64,000 nucleotides of DNA from Klebsiella pneumoniae (GCA_943330855.2 CALQJI020000005.1:1-64000), one strand, 5' to 3'; numbered from the stretch's first letter, positions 50,866 to 60,846 are shown. Numbers and translations: made by a program. The notes: a model not told the origin generated them from the sequence alone.

Positions 50866-53019
50866 TCAGAGACGCCTCACGTCGTCTCCGACTTGGAAGA
50901 CGGCGAGCACGGCCTGCGCTTGCGCCGGGTCGTTCAAGCACAACGCGCCAGCAGAGATTTTTGGAACCGGCTCGCCCACCAGTCGCAATGGGAACCGCTC
51001 CCGCAATTGCTGTGCGTAGGCGGGGAAGTCCGCGCAGCGCGCCGTCCGCAGCCCCGCCGCGTTGACGAGGTGGAAGGTCCCGTGCGCACCGGGCGCGGCG
51101 CGCTTCATCAGCTCCAACGTGAGTCGCCCCATCGTGTAGCGCGGGTTCATTTCGACGACGGGCTTGAGGCGGGCGCGGCCTTCGGTGTCGCGATAGACGA
51201 AGGCGTCCACGCCGAGCGCGCCGAGGTAGCCGACGGCGGTAAGTTCGGGAGCGAGCCGCTGAAGGAGGTCGGCGAACAGCCCGTGGAGCAACGCTGGCGC
51301 GCCGGGCTGGTCACGGAAACACGCGAGCACGGCGGAGGGCAGCGAGCGAGCGTGCTGCGGCGCGGCGGTGTTGGCGACGAACTGGCCCTTCGCATCCGTC
51401 TGCAAGCCGGTGTAGCCGACGAGTTGCAGGCCGTCCGCGCCCATCTCCAGTTGCACGGAGAAGTCCACGAGGCGTTCCAGCCACGGCTCGATGACAAGCT
51501 GCCGTCCGCCCAGCAACGACTTCTCCAGCCAGCGCCGCTGCGGCTCCAGCAGCTCCGGCTCCCACAGCCGAAGCGCGTTGTGTCCCGCGAGACCGAAGGC
51601 TTGTTTCACCACGACGCGGTGGTGCCCACGAGCGCGAATCGCCGCGATGGCGTGGAGCGCGGCGGCCAGCGTGTCCACGGCGATGCCGACTTCATCCGGG
51701 GTGCAAAGCCAGGGTAGCCGCCGAAGTAAGGAGGCGGATTCGGAAGCGATGGGCTCACCCCATTCCGCCTCCTCACCTCGGCGGCTACTGGCCAGCCAGC
51801 GTTTCAAAAACTCCGCGCTCCACGCCTTCGAGTAAAGCGGCGCGATGCGTTCGTGGAACGAAGACTCCGCCGTGCGTTCCTCGCCGGTGAGGTTGGTAAA
51901 GAGCGGTGCGAGCAACTCCACGCTGTCCGGCCCCCACGCCCACGGACGCAGCCGGCCCAGCTTGCGGTGCGCGAGCGCAGGCAGGACACCGCGCCCGACC
52001 TCCACGAACTCCGGCAGCGGGAAGCCGGCCTGCTTGATGCCGCTGAGGAACTCCACCGCTGGCCGCTGATCCACGAGCACGATGTCGTCCTGACGGCAGA
52101 GGAACTGCGGCAAATTCGCGAGCTCGCGCGCGAGTTGCGCCTGATGCTTCACGGGCGTGAAGGCTTTCCCCAGCGCGATGCGAGCCTCGGCGAACGGGTT
52201 GAAGACGAAGACGCTCGGCGTGCGGCCTTTCGACTGTGAGTAAACATCCAGCTCCGCGATGAACCCCGCGTCGAGTCCGGCGGCGCGGCGGCCTTCCACG
52301 TTCAGCGAGAGACCCTTCGCCCGCTGCGGCGAGAGGGGGAACTTCAGTTGCTGGCAGAACGCATCCCAGTCGCTCTGCCCCGCTTGCTTCCAGCGGCGAA
52401 ACCACTTCAGCCCGTAAGCCACATGGCCAATCTCATCGCGGTAGATTTGGTCGAGGAGCTTCGCCGTCTCGGCGTCGCCCACCGTCGCGAAGCTGCGCGC
52501 GAAGTGGCGAGCGAAGTCGAGATTCGCCTGCTCGAACGTCAGGCTCAGGCCCGCGACGTAATCCATCGGGCTGCTCATGCCCGACACCGCGCGCCAGAAG
52601 TAGCCGCTCACCGGCAGCTCGCCGAACGCGATGCCGCACGCCTGCATCCGCGCGAGGTAGAGCCGCGTGTGCTCCTGTTCATCGCGCAAAGTCTGGAGCA
52701 CGCCACGTCGGAAGACGGCAGGAGCATCGGGAAAACGCAGTAGCACGAGCGCCATCAGCTCGGTTGCGAGCAACTCGTGGTTCGCGAAGAAGTGCAGCAG
52801 CCGCCCGCGCTCGCGCTCGTCATCGAGGCGGTGGAGCCCGGGGAACTCGGCCTTGGCGGAACCGGCCGGTTTGAAGACGAGCTCCGGCGGGCGACCGGGA
52901 ACTGGCGGCGCAGCGAGCGCGGCGCCGGGCTGATCGTCCGTGACCACGGCGGGACACTGGAGCTTCTCCTCCAGCGTCGTCGCGCAGAGCACGCGCTCGG
53001 CAAGTTCACGCAGTTCCAT
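50866..53019 (-). CDS. DUF455 ferritin-like domain fused to an ATP-grasp domain
   Basis: 717 residues from ATG 53019 (MELRELAERVLCATTLEEKL). Residues about 1-245 match DUF455, a ferritin-like four-helix family: HELLATELMALVLLRFPDAP (E82/E87), LRDEQEHTRLYL (E114xxH117), FEQANLDFARHF (E163), YRDEIGHVAYGLKWF (E196xxH199), a complete di-iron ligand set. Residues about 265-717 look like an ATP-grasp enzyme: HRVVVKQAFGLAGHNALRLW (nucleotide-binding K472), LVIEPWLERLVDFSVQLEM, GALGVDAFVYRD, and LKPVVEMNPRYTMGR (metal-binding E623, N625). Residues 411-435 are element A6, in the interdomain region. Both activities in one chain suggest a peptide- or metabolite-modifying enzyme; substrate unknown. Upstream in-frame codons to 53190 lie in a family F repeat. 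Confidence 0.85.
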   Translation of the reverse strand: MELRELAERVLCATTLEEKLQCPAVVTDDQPGAALAAPPVPGRPPELVFKPAGSAKAEFPGLHRLDDERERGRLLHFFANHELLATELMALVLLRFPDAPAVFRRGVLQTLRDEQEHTRLYLARMQACGIAFGELPVSGYFWRAVSGMSSPMDYVAGLSLTFEQANLDFARHFARSFATVGDAETAKLLDQIYRDEIGHVAYGLKWFRRWKQAGQSDWDAFCQQLKFPLSPQRAKGLSLNVEGRRAAGLDAGFIAELDVYSQSKGRTPSVFVFNPFAEARIALGKAFTPVKHQAQLARELANLPQFLCRQDDIVLVDQRPAVEFLSGIKQAGFPLPEFVEVGRGVLPALAHRKLGRLRPWAWGPDSVELLAPLFTNLTGEERTAESSFHERIAPLYSKAWSAEFLKRWLASSRRGEEAEWGEPIASESASLLRRLPWLCTPDEVGIAVDTLAAALHAIAAIRARGHHRVVVKQAFGLAGHNALRLWEPELLEPQRRWLEKSLLGGRQLVIEPWLERLVDFSVQLEMGADGLQLVGYTGLQTDAKGQFVANTAAPQHARSLPSAVLACFRDQPGAPALLHGLFADLLQRLAPELTAVGYLGALGVDAFVYRDTEGRARLKPVVEMNPRYTMGRLTLELMKRAAPGAHGTFHLVNAAGLRTARCADFPAYAQQLRERFPLRLVGEPVPKISAGALCLNDPAQAQAVLAVFQVGDDVRRL
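51714..51788. repeat. Family A palindromic element inside the DUF455/ATP-grasp gene (A6)
   Basis: 75 bases (25 codons): GTAGCCGCCGAAGTAAGGAG ... CTCCTCACCTCGGCGGCTAC. Read on the minus strand as SSRRGEEAEW ... ESASLLRRL. Confidence 0.92.
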
Positions 53020-53059
53020 GCGGCCGGGATGCTTAGCAGTTGAACGTCCGGGTGGCGAG

Positions 53060-53105
53060 TCTGCGCCCCCTCTTCCGATGGGGGAGAGGGTGGGCGCCGG
53101 TGGCC
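53060..53105. repeat. Family F hairpin (F4)
   Basis: CGCCCCCTCTTCCGATGGGG GAGAGGGTGGGCGCC between two divergent genes; translated as TLSPIGRGG in the rejected upstream frame. Confidence 0.7.
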
Positions 53106-53214
53106 GCTCATCCTCAGCCGTTACCCACTCAAAACAACTGGGCTGCTCACTTTCCTGCTTCGCACTCGCCGTTTTTTCCTGCGACCGCATCCGCGCTCAT
53201 GGCACACTCCGGCC

Positions 53215-55794
53215 ATGTCTTCAGCCCTCTGTCTCGTCCCGACCACACGGCTCGCATGCGCCCTCTCAATGGCGGCGCTGTTCATCGCTCCCAGCCAAAT
53301 CACCCCGGCCTTCGCGCAAGGTTCCAAGGCCGACTACGAGCGGGCGAACAGTTTGCGCGAGCGGGTCGCGAACCAGGTCTTCCGCGCGGAGGTGAAGGCC
53401 AACTGGCTGCCCGGCAACACCCGCTTCTGGTATCGCGTGCAGACCGGCGCGCAGCAGCATGAGTTCGTGCTCGTGGATGCGGTGGCGGGCAAGCGCGCTC
53501 CGGCCTTCGACCACGCAAAGCTTGCGGAGGCGTTGACCAAGGCGGGGGAGAAGGATGTGCGCGCCGACCGGCTCGCGTTGGAACAAGTGGAGTTCAGCGC
53601 CGAGGTTTCGCGCGTCAGCTTCTCGCATCGTGGCAAGCGCTGGCAGTGGGGGCTGCCCGGCGGCGTGTTGACGCTCTCCGCGCAACCCTTGCCGGCCCCG
53701 GTCCAAGGGAAAGCCCTGACGCAAATCCCCCGCGCGAGCACGCGCACGGGCGGCGACACCCGCATCACCTTCCTCAACCGCCTGCCGGTGGCAGTCGAGC
53801 TGTTCTGGCTTTCGACTGAGGGCGAACGGCGCAGCTACGGCAAGCTCGCGGCCGGTGAGCGCCGCGAGCAGCACACGTTCGCCGGCCATGTCTGGCTCGT
53901 CGTGGATGCGAAGGGAGAAACGCTCGCTGGGTTCGCGGGTGAGGAGGCAGCGATGACGGCGGAAATCACCGGCGGGAACCTGCCCGGCCCAGTCGCGACA
54001 GCCAAGGACTCCCCGAAGTCGGCCAAAGGAACGCGCCGCGCTGGAACATCCCCGGACGGCAAGTGGCGCGCGTTCGTGAAGGACTTCAACGTCTGGCTGG
54101 CCGACACGACCAGCGGCACAGAAACGCGTCTGAGCCAGGACGGTCGGGAGGGAGACGCCTACAGCCAGCAGTTCGCCTGGTCACCGGACTCGCAGAACCT
54201 GGTGGCGATGCGCGTCGAGGCCGGGCAGGAGCGCAAGGTCACGCTCGTCGAGTCGTCACCGAAGGACCAGTTGCAGCCGAAGGTCTCGACCTATGACTAC
54301 TTCAAGCCCGGCGACAAACTGCCGCACCCGCGCCCGCAGTTGTTCGAGGTGGTGGCCAAGCGGCAACTCCCCGTGAGCGAAACGCTGTTCCCGAATCCCT
54401 TCACCGAGAGCGGCAACGTGCCGGTGCGCTGGGAGCGCGACTCGAAGCGCTTCACTTTCTCCTACAACCAGCGCGGTCATCAGGTCTTCCGGGTCATCGC
54501 CGTGGAGGCGGCGAGCGGTGCGGCTCAGGCTATCGTGAACGAGGAGTGCCAGACGTTCTTCTGCTACAGCAGCAAACAGTTTCAGCACTGGCTGGAGGAC
54601 ACGCGCGAGCTGGTCTGGATGTCCGAGCGTGATGGCTGGAATCACCTCTGGCTCTACGACGCCGCGACGGGACAGGTGAAGAATCAGGTCACGCGCGGCG
54701 CGTGGGCCGTGCGCGGGGTGGACAAGGTGGACGAACAGGCGCGGCAGATTTGGTTCCGTGCCGGGGGCATCCGTCCCGGGCAGGACCCGTATCACGTCCA
54801 CCATTGCCGCGTGAACTTCGATGGCACCGGGCTGGTTATCCTCACGGAGGGAGACGGCTCGCACACCATCGAATGGTCGCCCGACCGGAAGTTCTTTGTG
54901 GATACGTGGTCGCGCACGGACCTGCCGCCAGTGAACGAGTTGCGCCGCGCCGACGGCACGCGGGTGTGCGACTTGGAGCGCGCGGATGGGCAGGCGTTGC
55001 TCGCGACCGGCTGGCGCGCCCCGGAGCGTTTCGTGGCGCAGGGCCGCGATGGCACGACGGACATCCACGGCGTCATCTATCGGCCGACGGGCTTTGACCC
55101 GGCGAAGAAGTATCCCGTCATCGAATACATCTACGCCGGCCCGCACAGCGCGTTCGTGCCGAAGGCGTTTGGGGCGATGCCCGGCGGCTGGGTGCGCGAG
55201 ATGGCGGAGCTGGGCTTCATCGTCGTGCAATGCGACGGCATGGGGACGAGCCATCGCTCGAAGGCGTTTCATGATGTGTGCTGGCAGAACCTCGGTGACT
55301 CCGGCTTTCCCGACCGCATCGCGTGGCTGAAGGCGGCCGCTGCGAAGCATCCCGAACTGGACCTGACGCGCGTGGGCATTTACGGCGGCAGTGCGGGCGG
55401 CCAGAGCAGCACGCGCGCGCTGCTGGCGCACGGGGATTTTTACAAGGTGGCCGTGTCCGACTGCGGCTGCCACGACAACCGCATGGACAAGATTTGGTGG
55501 AACGAGCAGTGGATGGGCTGGCCGGTGGGCCCGCACTACGCGGAGCAGTCCAACGTGACGCAGGCGAAGCAGCTCGTGGGCAAGCTCATGCTCGTGGTGG
55601 GCGAGCTGGACAAGAACGTGGACCCGGCCAGCACGATGCAAGTCGCCAACGCACTTCAAAAGGCGGACAAGGATTTCGAGCTGCTCGTCATGACCGGCGC
55701 GGGGCACGGCGCGGCGGAGTCGCCCTACGGACGGCGGCGGCGCGCGGAGTTTTTTATGCGGCACCTGCTGGGCGCAGCGCCACGGACGCGATGA
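53215..55794 (+). CDS. S9 family serine peptidase (dipeptidyl peptidase IV-like), exported
   Basis: 859 residues. Signal peptide near residues 10-35 (ending PAFAQ). The N-terminal beta-propeller (DPP IV type) contains [27 protein letters not shown] and [14 protein letters not shown]. The C-terminal alpha/beta-hydrolase domain has the nucleophile in [12 protein letters not shown], the Asp in [11 protein letters not shown] and the His in [17 protein letters not shown]-type enzymes release N-terminal X-Pro dipeptides outside the cytosol. The Glu-Glu motif that binds the substrate N-terminus was not pinpointed. A short divergent gap (196 bases, with repeat F4) separates it from the DUF455/ATP-grasp gene. 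Confidence 0.92.
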   Translation: MSSALCLVPTTRLACALSMAALFIAPSQITPAFAQGSKADYERANSLRERVANQVFRAEVKANWLPGNTRFWYRVQTGAQQHEFVLVDAVAGKRAPAFDHAKLAEALTKAGEKDVRADRLALEQVEFSAEVSRVSFSHRGKRWQWGLPGGVLTLSAQPLPAPVQGKALTQIPRASTRTGGDTRITFLNRLPVAVELFWLSTEGERRSYGKLAAGERREQHTFAGHVWLVVDAKGETLAGFAGEEAAMTAEITGGNLPGPVATAKDSPKSAKGTRRAGTSPDGKWRAFVKDFNVWLADTTSGTETRLSQDGREGDAYSQQFAWSPDSQNLVAMRVEAGQERKVTLVESSPKDQLQPKVSTYDYFKPGDKLPHPRPQLFEVVAKRQLPVSETLFPNPFTESGNVPVRWERDSKRFTFSYNQRGHQVFRVIAVEAASGAAQAIVNEECQTFFCYSSKQFQHWLEDTRELVWMSERDGWNHLWLYDAATGQVKNQVTRGAWAVRGVDKVDEQARQIWFRAGGIRPGQDPYHVHHCRVNFDGTGLVILTEGDGSHTIEWSPDRKFFVDTWSRTDLPPVNELRRADGTRVCDLERADGQALLATGWRAPERFVAQGRDGTTDIHGVIYRPTGFDPAKKYPVIEYIYAGPHSAFVPKAFGAMPGGWVREMAELGFIVVQCDGMGTSHRSKAFHDVCWQNLGDSGFPDRIAWLKAAAAKHPELDLTRVGIYGGSAGGQSSTRALLAHGDFYKVAVSDCGCHDNRMDKIWWNEQWMGWPVGPHYAEQSNVTQAKQLVGKLMLVVGELDKNVDPASTMQVANALQKADKDFELLVMTGAGHGAAESPYGRRRRAEFFMRHLLGAAPRTR

Positions 55795-55824
55795 TTTGAG
55801 ACGCGTCAGCCGGAAACATTCTTT

Positions 55825-55850
55825 AGCCACGGATGAAACACGGATGGGGA
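55825..55850. repeat. CCACGGATGAAACACGGATG-type dispersed repeat (K2)
   Basis: Related to K1 at 11980-12010; lies just after the S9 peptidase gene. Confidence 0.55.
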
Positions 55851-56028
55851 CAAGTCGAACGCTTCCTGCGAGGGCAGTGAACGCGCCCCCAAGGGGTGGT
55901 GAGGAGCACAGCAGCACAGCGGTAATAATTTTGCCCACTGTTCCGTGTTCCATCCGCGGCTCAACTGCCTGGGCGATGTGTCAGTCGGCGGGATTGCTAT
56001 CGGCGACTCGCATGAGCAAAGTCAGCTT

Positions 56029-58941
56029 ATGTCATCCAAAAAGGGTCTCATCCGCTCGAAACCAGCCCTAGCCACCGCACCCACGCCGAAGCCATCGCGC
56101 GACCTGAAACCCGCCGCGGCCAAACCGCCCGCACCAGCCCCCGCCGCGCCAGCCCCCGCCGCGCCGGCCCGGCTCCCGCGGGCCGAACGCGAGCGCGGCT
56201 TCCCCATCGTCGGCATCGGAGCTTCGGCGGGTGGGCTGGAGGCGCTCGACGAGTTGTTCGCGCAGATGCCGACGGATACCGGCATGGCCTTCGTCGTCAT
56301 CACCCACCAGCATCCCGGGCACACCAGCCTCCTGCCGGAACTGCTGGGCAAGATCACCGGCATCAAGGTGCTGGCCGCGGCGGACGGGATGCGGGTCGAG
56401 CCGAACCACGTCTATGTCAGCCCGCCGGGCGGCTCCCTCGCCATTCTCGGCGGCACGCTGCACCGGATGGAGGTGGAGAAAAAGGAGGCCCCGCACCTGC
56501 CCATTGATTACTTCCTGCGCTCGCTGGCGGCGGACCAGAGCGACCGGGCCATCTGCATCATCCTCTCCGGCACGGGGACCGACGGCACGCTCGGCTTGAA
56601 GGCCATCAAGGGCGAGTCGGGCATGGTGATGGTGCAGCAGGTCCAGTCGGCCAAATACAGCGGCATGCCCAGCAGCGCGGTCGCCACGGGGCTCGCGGAT
56701 TTCGTGCTGCCGGCGGAAGCGATGCCCAAGCAACTCATCGCCTACGCGCGCGGGCCGTATCTCGCGCAGCCGCCCATCGAGGAGGATTCCGCCCCTTTGC
56801 CGGAGCCGATGCAGAAGATTTTCGTCCTCCTGCGCTCGCGCACGGGCCACGACTTCTCCTGCTACAAGCCCAACACCATCCGGCGGCGCATCGAGCGGCG
56901 GATGAACCTCCACCAGATCAAAGGCCCGGGGCAGTATGTCCAATACCTCCAGGAGAACCCGCACGAGATCGACATCCTGTTCAAGGAGTTGCTCATCAGC
57001 GTGACGAACTTCTTCCGTGACCCGGAGGCCTTCGAGTCGCTGGCGAAAGTGGCCCTGCCGGCCCTGCTGGAGGCGCGCCCGGCGAATCACGCCTTCCGGG
57101 TCTGGGTGCCCGGCTGCGCCAGCGGCGAGGAGGTCTTCTCGCTCGCCATCCTGCTGCGCGAGGCGATGGAGACCGCGCAGCGCCACGGCGAGGTGCAGGT
57201 CTTCGGCACCGACCTCGACAGCGAAGCCATCGAGGCCGCGCGCAATGGCCACTACCCGGAAGGCATCTCCAGCGATGTCTCCCGGCCGCGCTTGGAACGC
57301 AACTTCACCTGCAACGACGGCACGTATCGCATCCGCAAGGAGGTCCGCGAGATGACCGTCTTCGCCGTGCAAAACGTCATCAAGGACCCGCCCTTCACCA
57401 AGCTCGACCTCATCGCCTGCCGCAACCTGCTCATCTACCTCAACGCCGACCTGCAACGCCGGCTGCTGCCCATCTTCCATTACGCGCTCAAGCCCGGCGG
57501 CCTGCTCTTCCTCGGCTCCTCGGAGACCATTGGCGGCTTCGGCGACTTGTTCGAGGTGGTGGACAAGAAGTGGAAGATTTTCCGCCGCAAGGAGACCGTG
57601 CCGAACGCGCAGCCCTTCCTCGGGTTCCCAACGCCGCCGCGCTTGGCGGAGCACGAGGCGCGGGTGTCCCTGCCCTCTGCCCCCGTGAAGGAGTCGAACC
57701 TCAACACGCAGATGGACCGGCTGCTGCTCGCGCAGTTCGCCCCCGCCAGCGTGGTCGTCAGCGAGCGGGGCGACGTGGTCTATATCCACGGCCGCACCGG
57801 TTATTTCCTCGAGCCCGCCACCGGGCGGCCCCGCTTGAACATCCTCGATATGGCGCGCGAGGGTCTGCAAGTCCACCTCGCCTCCGCGCTCCGGCAGGCG
57901 GTCACGCAGACCACCGCCGTCACACGCGAAGACCTCCGGGTGAAGACCAACGGCGACTACTCCCAAGTGGACCTCACCGTCGCCCAGCTCCTGGAGCCAG
58001 AGAGCCTGCGCGGCTTGTTCCTCGTCACCTTCCGCCTGCGTCCCCCCGTCCCGAAAACCGCCCCGGGGAAAGGCCGTGCGCCGGGCAAACGCCAGGAGAG
58101 CCACAGTCAGGACCTCGAACGCGAACTGCGCAGCACCCGGGAATCCCTGCAAACCAGCATCGAGGAACTGGAGACCGCGAACGAGGAGCTCAAGTCCACC
58201 AACGAGGAACTCCAATCCACCAACGAAGAACTCCAGAGCACCAACGAGGAAATGGAGACCTCGAAGGAGGAGATGCAGTCCCTCAACGAGGAACTGACCA
58301 CCCTCAACGCCGAGATGCAGTCGAAGGTCGAGGACTTGTCCGACACCAACGACGACATGCAGAACCTGCTCAACAGCACCGAGGTCGCCACCGTCTTCCT
58401 CGATCGCGACCTGAACATCAGACGCTACACCGAGCAGGCCCGACAGTTGATCAACCTCATCCCGACCGACGTGGGCCGGCCGCTCGCGGATCTGGTCTCG
58501 AACCTGGCCTACGAGGTCCCTGTCGCCGACTGCCGGGAAGTGCTCCGCACCCTCGTCTTCAAGTTCACCGAGGTGCGAACCAAGGAGGGCCGCTGGTATC
58601 TCATGCGCGTCATGCCCTACCGCACCGCCGAGAACGTCATCGATGGCGTGGTCATCACCTTCGTGGACATCAACCAGGTCAAGGCGGCGCAGAAGTCGCT
58701 GCATCGCATGACGAAGGTGTTCCTCGAAGGCATCGAGCCGCCCATGATGATCGTGGACCTGGCCGGGTGCGTCCTTGACTTGAATCTCGAAGCCGAGCGC
58801 ACCTACGGCTGGACGCGAAAGGAAATAATCGGCCAGCCTTTGCAACTCATCGTGCCCAAAGCCGAGAGAAAACCCACCGCCAGCGCCCTCGCGAGCTGCC
58901 GCACCGGCAAGACCCTCGCAATGTCGCAGGGGTGCGCGTGA
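56029..58941 (+). CDS. CheB-CheR-PAS chemotaxis-like fusion protein, frameshifted near its 3' end
   Basis: 970 residues from ATG 56029. After an Ala/Pro linker, a CheB methylesterase domain (about 45-235) has GIGASAGGLEAL, THQHPGHTSLLPELL and GTGTDGTLGLKAI (Ser/His/Asp). A CheR methyltransferase (about 265-530) shows NFFRDPEAFESL and the SAM motif GCASGEEVFSLAILL. A coiled coil of repeated NEEL units (about 700-775) leads to PAS domains. The last PAS stops at 58941 (SQGCA), but the other frame continues the fold as RNVAGVRVTKAGRELPDTFT FTLLTDDHGQPDAICIVAK to TGA 59048, so a 1-base indel near 58905-58916 has truncated it by about 45 residues. It lacks a receiver domain. Next gene: histidine kinase. 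Confidence 0.88.
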   Translation: MSSKKGLIRSKPALATAPTPKPSRDLKPAAAKPPAPAPAAPAPAAPARLPRAERERGFPIVGIGASAGGLEALDELFAQMPTDTGMAFVVITHQHPGHTSLLPELLGKITGIKVLAAADGMRVEPNHVYVSPPGGSLAILGGTLHRMEVEKKEAPHLPIDYFLRSLAADQSDRAICIILSGTGTDGTLGLKAIKGESGMVMVQQVQSAKYSGMPSSAVATGLADFVLPAEAMPKQLIAYARGPYLAQPPIEEDSAPLPEPMQKIFVLLRSRTGHDFSCYKPNTIRRRIERRMNLHQIKGPGQYVQYLQENPHEIDILFKELLISVTNFFRDPEAFESLAKVALPALLEARPANHAFRVWVPGCASGEEVFSLAILLREAMETAQRHGEVQVFGTDLDSEAIEAARNGHYPEGISSDVSRPRLERNFTCNDGTYRIRKEVREMTVFAVQNVIKDPPFTKLDLIACRNLLIYLNADLQRRLLPIFHYALKPGGLLFLGSSETIGGFGDLFEVVDKKWKIFRRKETVPNAQPFLGFPTPPRLAEHEARVSLPSAPVKESNLNTQMDRLLLAQFAPASVVVSERGDVVYIHGRTGYFLEPATGRPRLNILDMAREGLQVHLASALRQAVTQTTAVTREDLRVKTNGDYSQVDLTVAQLLEPESLRGLFLVTFRLRPPVPKTAPGKGRAPGKRQESHSQDLERELRSTRESLQTSIEELETANEELKSTNEELQSTNEELQSTNEEMETSKEEMQSLNEELTTLNAEMQSKVEDLSDTNDDMQNLLNSTEVATVFLDRDLNIRRYTEQARQLINLIPTDVGRPLADLVSNLAYEVPVADCREVLRTLVFKFTEVRTKEGRWYLMRVMPYRTAENVIDGVVITFVDINQVKAAQKSLHRMTKVFLEGIEPPMMIVDLAGCVLDLNLEAERTYGWTRKEIIGQPLQLIVPKAERKPTASALASCRTGKTLAMSQGCA

Positions 58942-59052
58942 CCAAAGCGGGCCGCGAGCTGCCCGACACGTTCACGTTCACACTGTTGACCGACGATCAC
59001 GGCCAACCGGATGCCATCTGCATCGTCGCCAAACACGCCGCCGCCTGAAGCC

Positions 59053-60531
59053 ATGCCCAAGCCCCGCCCCCAGTCAGCCAAACCAACCGCCCCCGTAGCA
59101 GCGACGCCTCGTCGCCCGGGCCGGACCCACGCGCGGCTGGCCCCCACGCCCAGCCTGCGCGAGCGGGCCGAGGCGACCCTGACTCCTTCGCCCACGGCCC
59201 CCGCCCCACGGTCCCCGGCGGAAACCCAGCGGCTCGTCCACGAGCTCCAAGTGCATCACATCGAGCTGGAGATGCAGAACGAGGAGCTGCGCCGCGCGCA
59301 GGCGGAGCTGGGCGAATCCCGCGACCGCTTCCATCAGCTCTACGACTTCGCGCCTGTCGGCTACGTGACGCTCGCTCCCGACGGCTCCGTGCGGGAGGCG
59401 AACCACACGCTCACCACGCTGCTCGGCATCCCGCGGGGTAAACTCGTCGGCCGCAAATTCACCGCCTTCGTCCCGCCCCAAGCGCAGGACGCGCTCTACC
59501 TGCACCTGCGGGCCGCGCTCGACCACGAGGTGAAGCAGGCGTGCGAGCTCAACCTGCGCCGGGCGGACCGAACGACCTTCGCCGCGCGGCTGGAAACCGT
59601 TGTCCTCCAGGACACCGTTTCGGGTGTCCGATACCATTTGATCGCGGTCACCGACATCACCGAGCGCCAGCAAGCCGAGGCCCAACGCCGCCAGTTCAAC
59701 ACCGAACTCGAGCAGCGCGTGACCGAGCGCACGCGGGAATTACGGGCCGCCGTCACTGAACTGGAACAGGAAATAGCCAAGCACAAGCGGCGGGAGCTGG
59801 AAATCCTGGACATCAGCGAGCGCGAGCAGCGGAAGTTCGGCTTCGACCTGCACGACGGCCTGGGCCAGGAGCTGACCGGCCTGAGCATGTTGAGCCACGC
59901 CTTGGGGGAGGATTTGCAAGGCCACGCCCCCGCCCTGACCCAGCACGCCCGCCGGCTGAGCCAAGGGTTGTCCTTGGCGGTGACGCACGCGCGGCAACTC
60001 TCGCACGGCCTCGCGCCGGTGGCGTTGCAGGGCGAAGGGTTGATGCACGGCTTGCAGGAATTGGCCGCCAACACGAGCCAGCGTGCGGGCGTGACCTGCC
60101 GGTTCCGCTGCACCCCGCCGGTGCAGATCCAGGACATGAAGACGGCGACGAACCTGTATCGCATCGCGCAGGAGGCGGTGAACAACGCCTTGAAGCACGG
60201 CCGGGCCAAGCGGATTGACCTCCGCCTGACCGAGCGGGCGGACCAAGTGGAGTTGAGCGTGGCGAACAATGGCCGCCCCCTGCCGCCGGCCCCGAGCGCG
60301 AACCGGGGCATCGGCCTGCACGTCATGCGCTACCGCGCGGAGACGGTTGGGGCACGCCTGACCATCAAGTCCGGCAAAGACAAGGGCGTGCGCGTCACCT
60401 GCATTTTACCAAGGAAAAAACAGGAGAACATGACTAGCCCGGCCCGCGCGGAAGCGGCGCATCCTGCTCGTGGACGATCATCCCATGACGCGCGAGGGCC
60501 TCGCCCTCAACATCGGTCGGCGGCCCAGTAG
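59053..60531 (+). CDS. PAS-domain histidine kinase of the NarL/HisKA_3 class
   Basis: 492 residues. After a Pro-rich start (part read from the GCAGCGACGCCTCGTCGC repeat at 59098), a coiled coil (HELQVHHIELEMQNEELRRA QAEL) precedes a PAS domain (about 85-210). A second coil is followed by the HisKA_3 dimerisation domain with the phospho-acceptor His in REQRKFGFDLHDGLGQELTG L. The HATPase domain has an N box (LYRIAQEAVNNALKHGRAKR I) and a G box (NRGIGLHVMRYRAETVGARL TI). No membrane segments, so a cytosolic sensor. The last 30-35 residues (after CILPRKK) read over the start of the response regulator and a duplicated segment, so the native C-terminus is probably altered. Confidence 0.88.
   Translation: MPKPRPQSAKPTAPVAATPRRPGRTHARLAPTPSLRERAEATLTPSPTAPAPRSPAETQRLVHELQVHHIELEMQNEELRRAQAELGESRDRFHQLYDFAPVGYVTLAPDGSVREANHTLTTLLGIPRGKLVGRKFTAFVPPQAQDALYLHLRAALDHEVKQACELNLRRADRTTFAARLETVVLQDTVSGVRYHLIAVTDITERQQAEAQRRQFNTELEQRVTERTRELRAAVTELEQEIAKHKRRELEILDISEREQRKFGFDLHDGLGQELTGLSMLSHALGEDLQGHAPALTQHARRLSQGLSLAVTHARQLSHGLAPVALQGEGLMHGLQELAANTSQRAGVTCRFRCTPPVQIQDMKTATNLYRIAQEAVNNALKHGRAKRIDLRLTERADQVELSVANNGRPLPPAPSANRGIGLHVMRYRAETVGARLTIKSGKDKGVRVTCILPRKKQENMTSPARAEAAHPARGRSSHDARGPRPQHRSAAQ
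60446..60514 (+). pseudogene. Response-regulator receiver remnant (first ~22 codons only)
   Basis: In the frame +1 to the kinase, RKRRILLVDDHPMTREGLAL NI is unmistakably the start of a NarL/LuxR-type receiver domain (acidic pair DD, Met/Thr/Arg helix). At 60515 it is replaced by the duplicated GNAT-region segment, so the phospho-acceptor Asp, the rest of the receiver and the DNA-binding domain are gone. The nearest ATG (60430) is in a different frame, so an additional indel has occurred. The cognate kinase has thus lost its neighbour regulator. Confidence 0.75.
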
Positions 60532-60617
60532 GTGGTGTGGAGCAACGCGGTCACTGCGGTCAGATCGAGTCGCTGGGTTTCGTCAGTGAGGGAGTAACCA
60601 CCGTGTTGCCAGTGCCT
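60515..60617 (-). pseudogene. GNAT acetyltransferase 5' fragment without start codon
   Basis: Encodes HWQHGGYSLTDETQRLDLTA VTALLHTTYWAADR, near-identical to the N-terminus of the GNAT at 8783-9193, then ends at the duplication boundary. The start codon is mutated and the acetyl-CoA site is absent. Confidence 0.85.
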
Positions 60618-60777
60618 GGCGGGAGCGGAGGGAAGCGGAGGCGGGGGCGGGAGACGAGAGTAGGAGCGCGTGGGGTTTCGTTCATCGGGAGGGGGACTCA
60701 ACGGGGAAGCCCGCTCCACGCCGCCGGCCAATCTCACCAACGTCGCCGCCCGCTCCGTCGGCACCTACCACCCCCAC

Positions 60778-60846
60778 GTAGTCGCAGGCTTCAGCCTGCG
60801 CATCAGAGCCCCCACGACCGCAGCGCAACCTGAAAGTTGCGACTAC
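60778..60846. repeat. Family C palindromic element (C3)
   Basis: GTAGTCGCAGGCTTCAGCCT GCGC ... GCGCAACCTGAAAGTTGCGA CTAC, inside duplication copy 2. Confidence 0.92.

Noticed and set aside
56068..58845. Very long open frame (about 925 codons) on the minus strand opposite the CheB-CheR gene
   Set aside because: It is the antisense shadow of a high-GC gene with strong third-position bias; it shows no family motif, while the plus-strand frame has CheB, CheR and PAS signatures.
60507..60764. 85-residue minus-strand gene
   Set aside because: It is the duplicated GNAT 5' region read from an upstream ATG; the true start is mutated and the enzyme core is missing.
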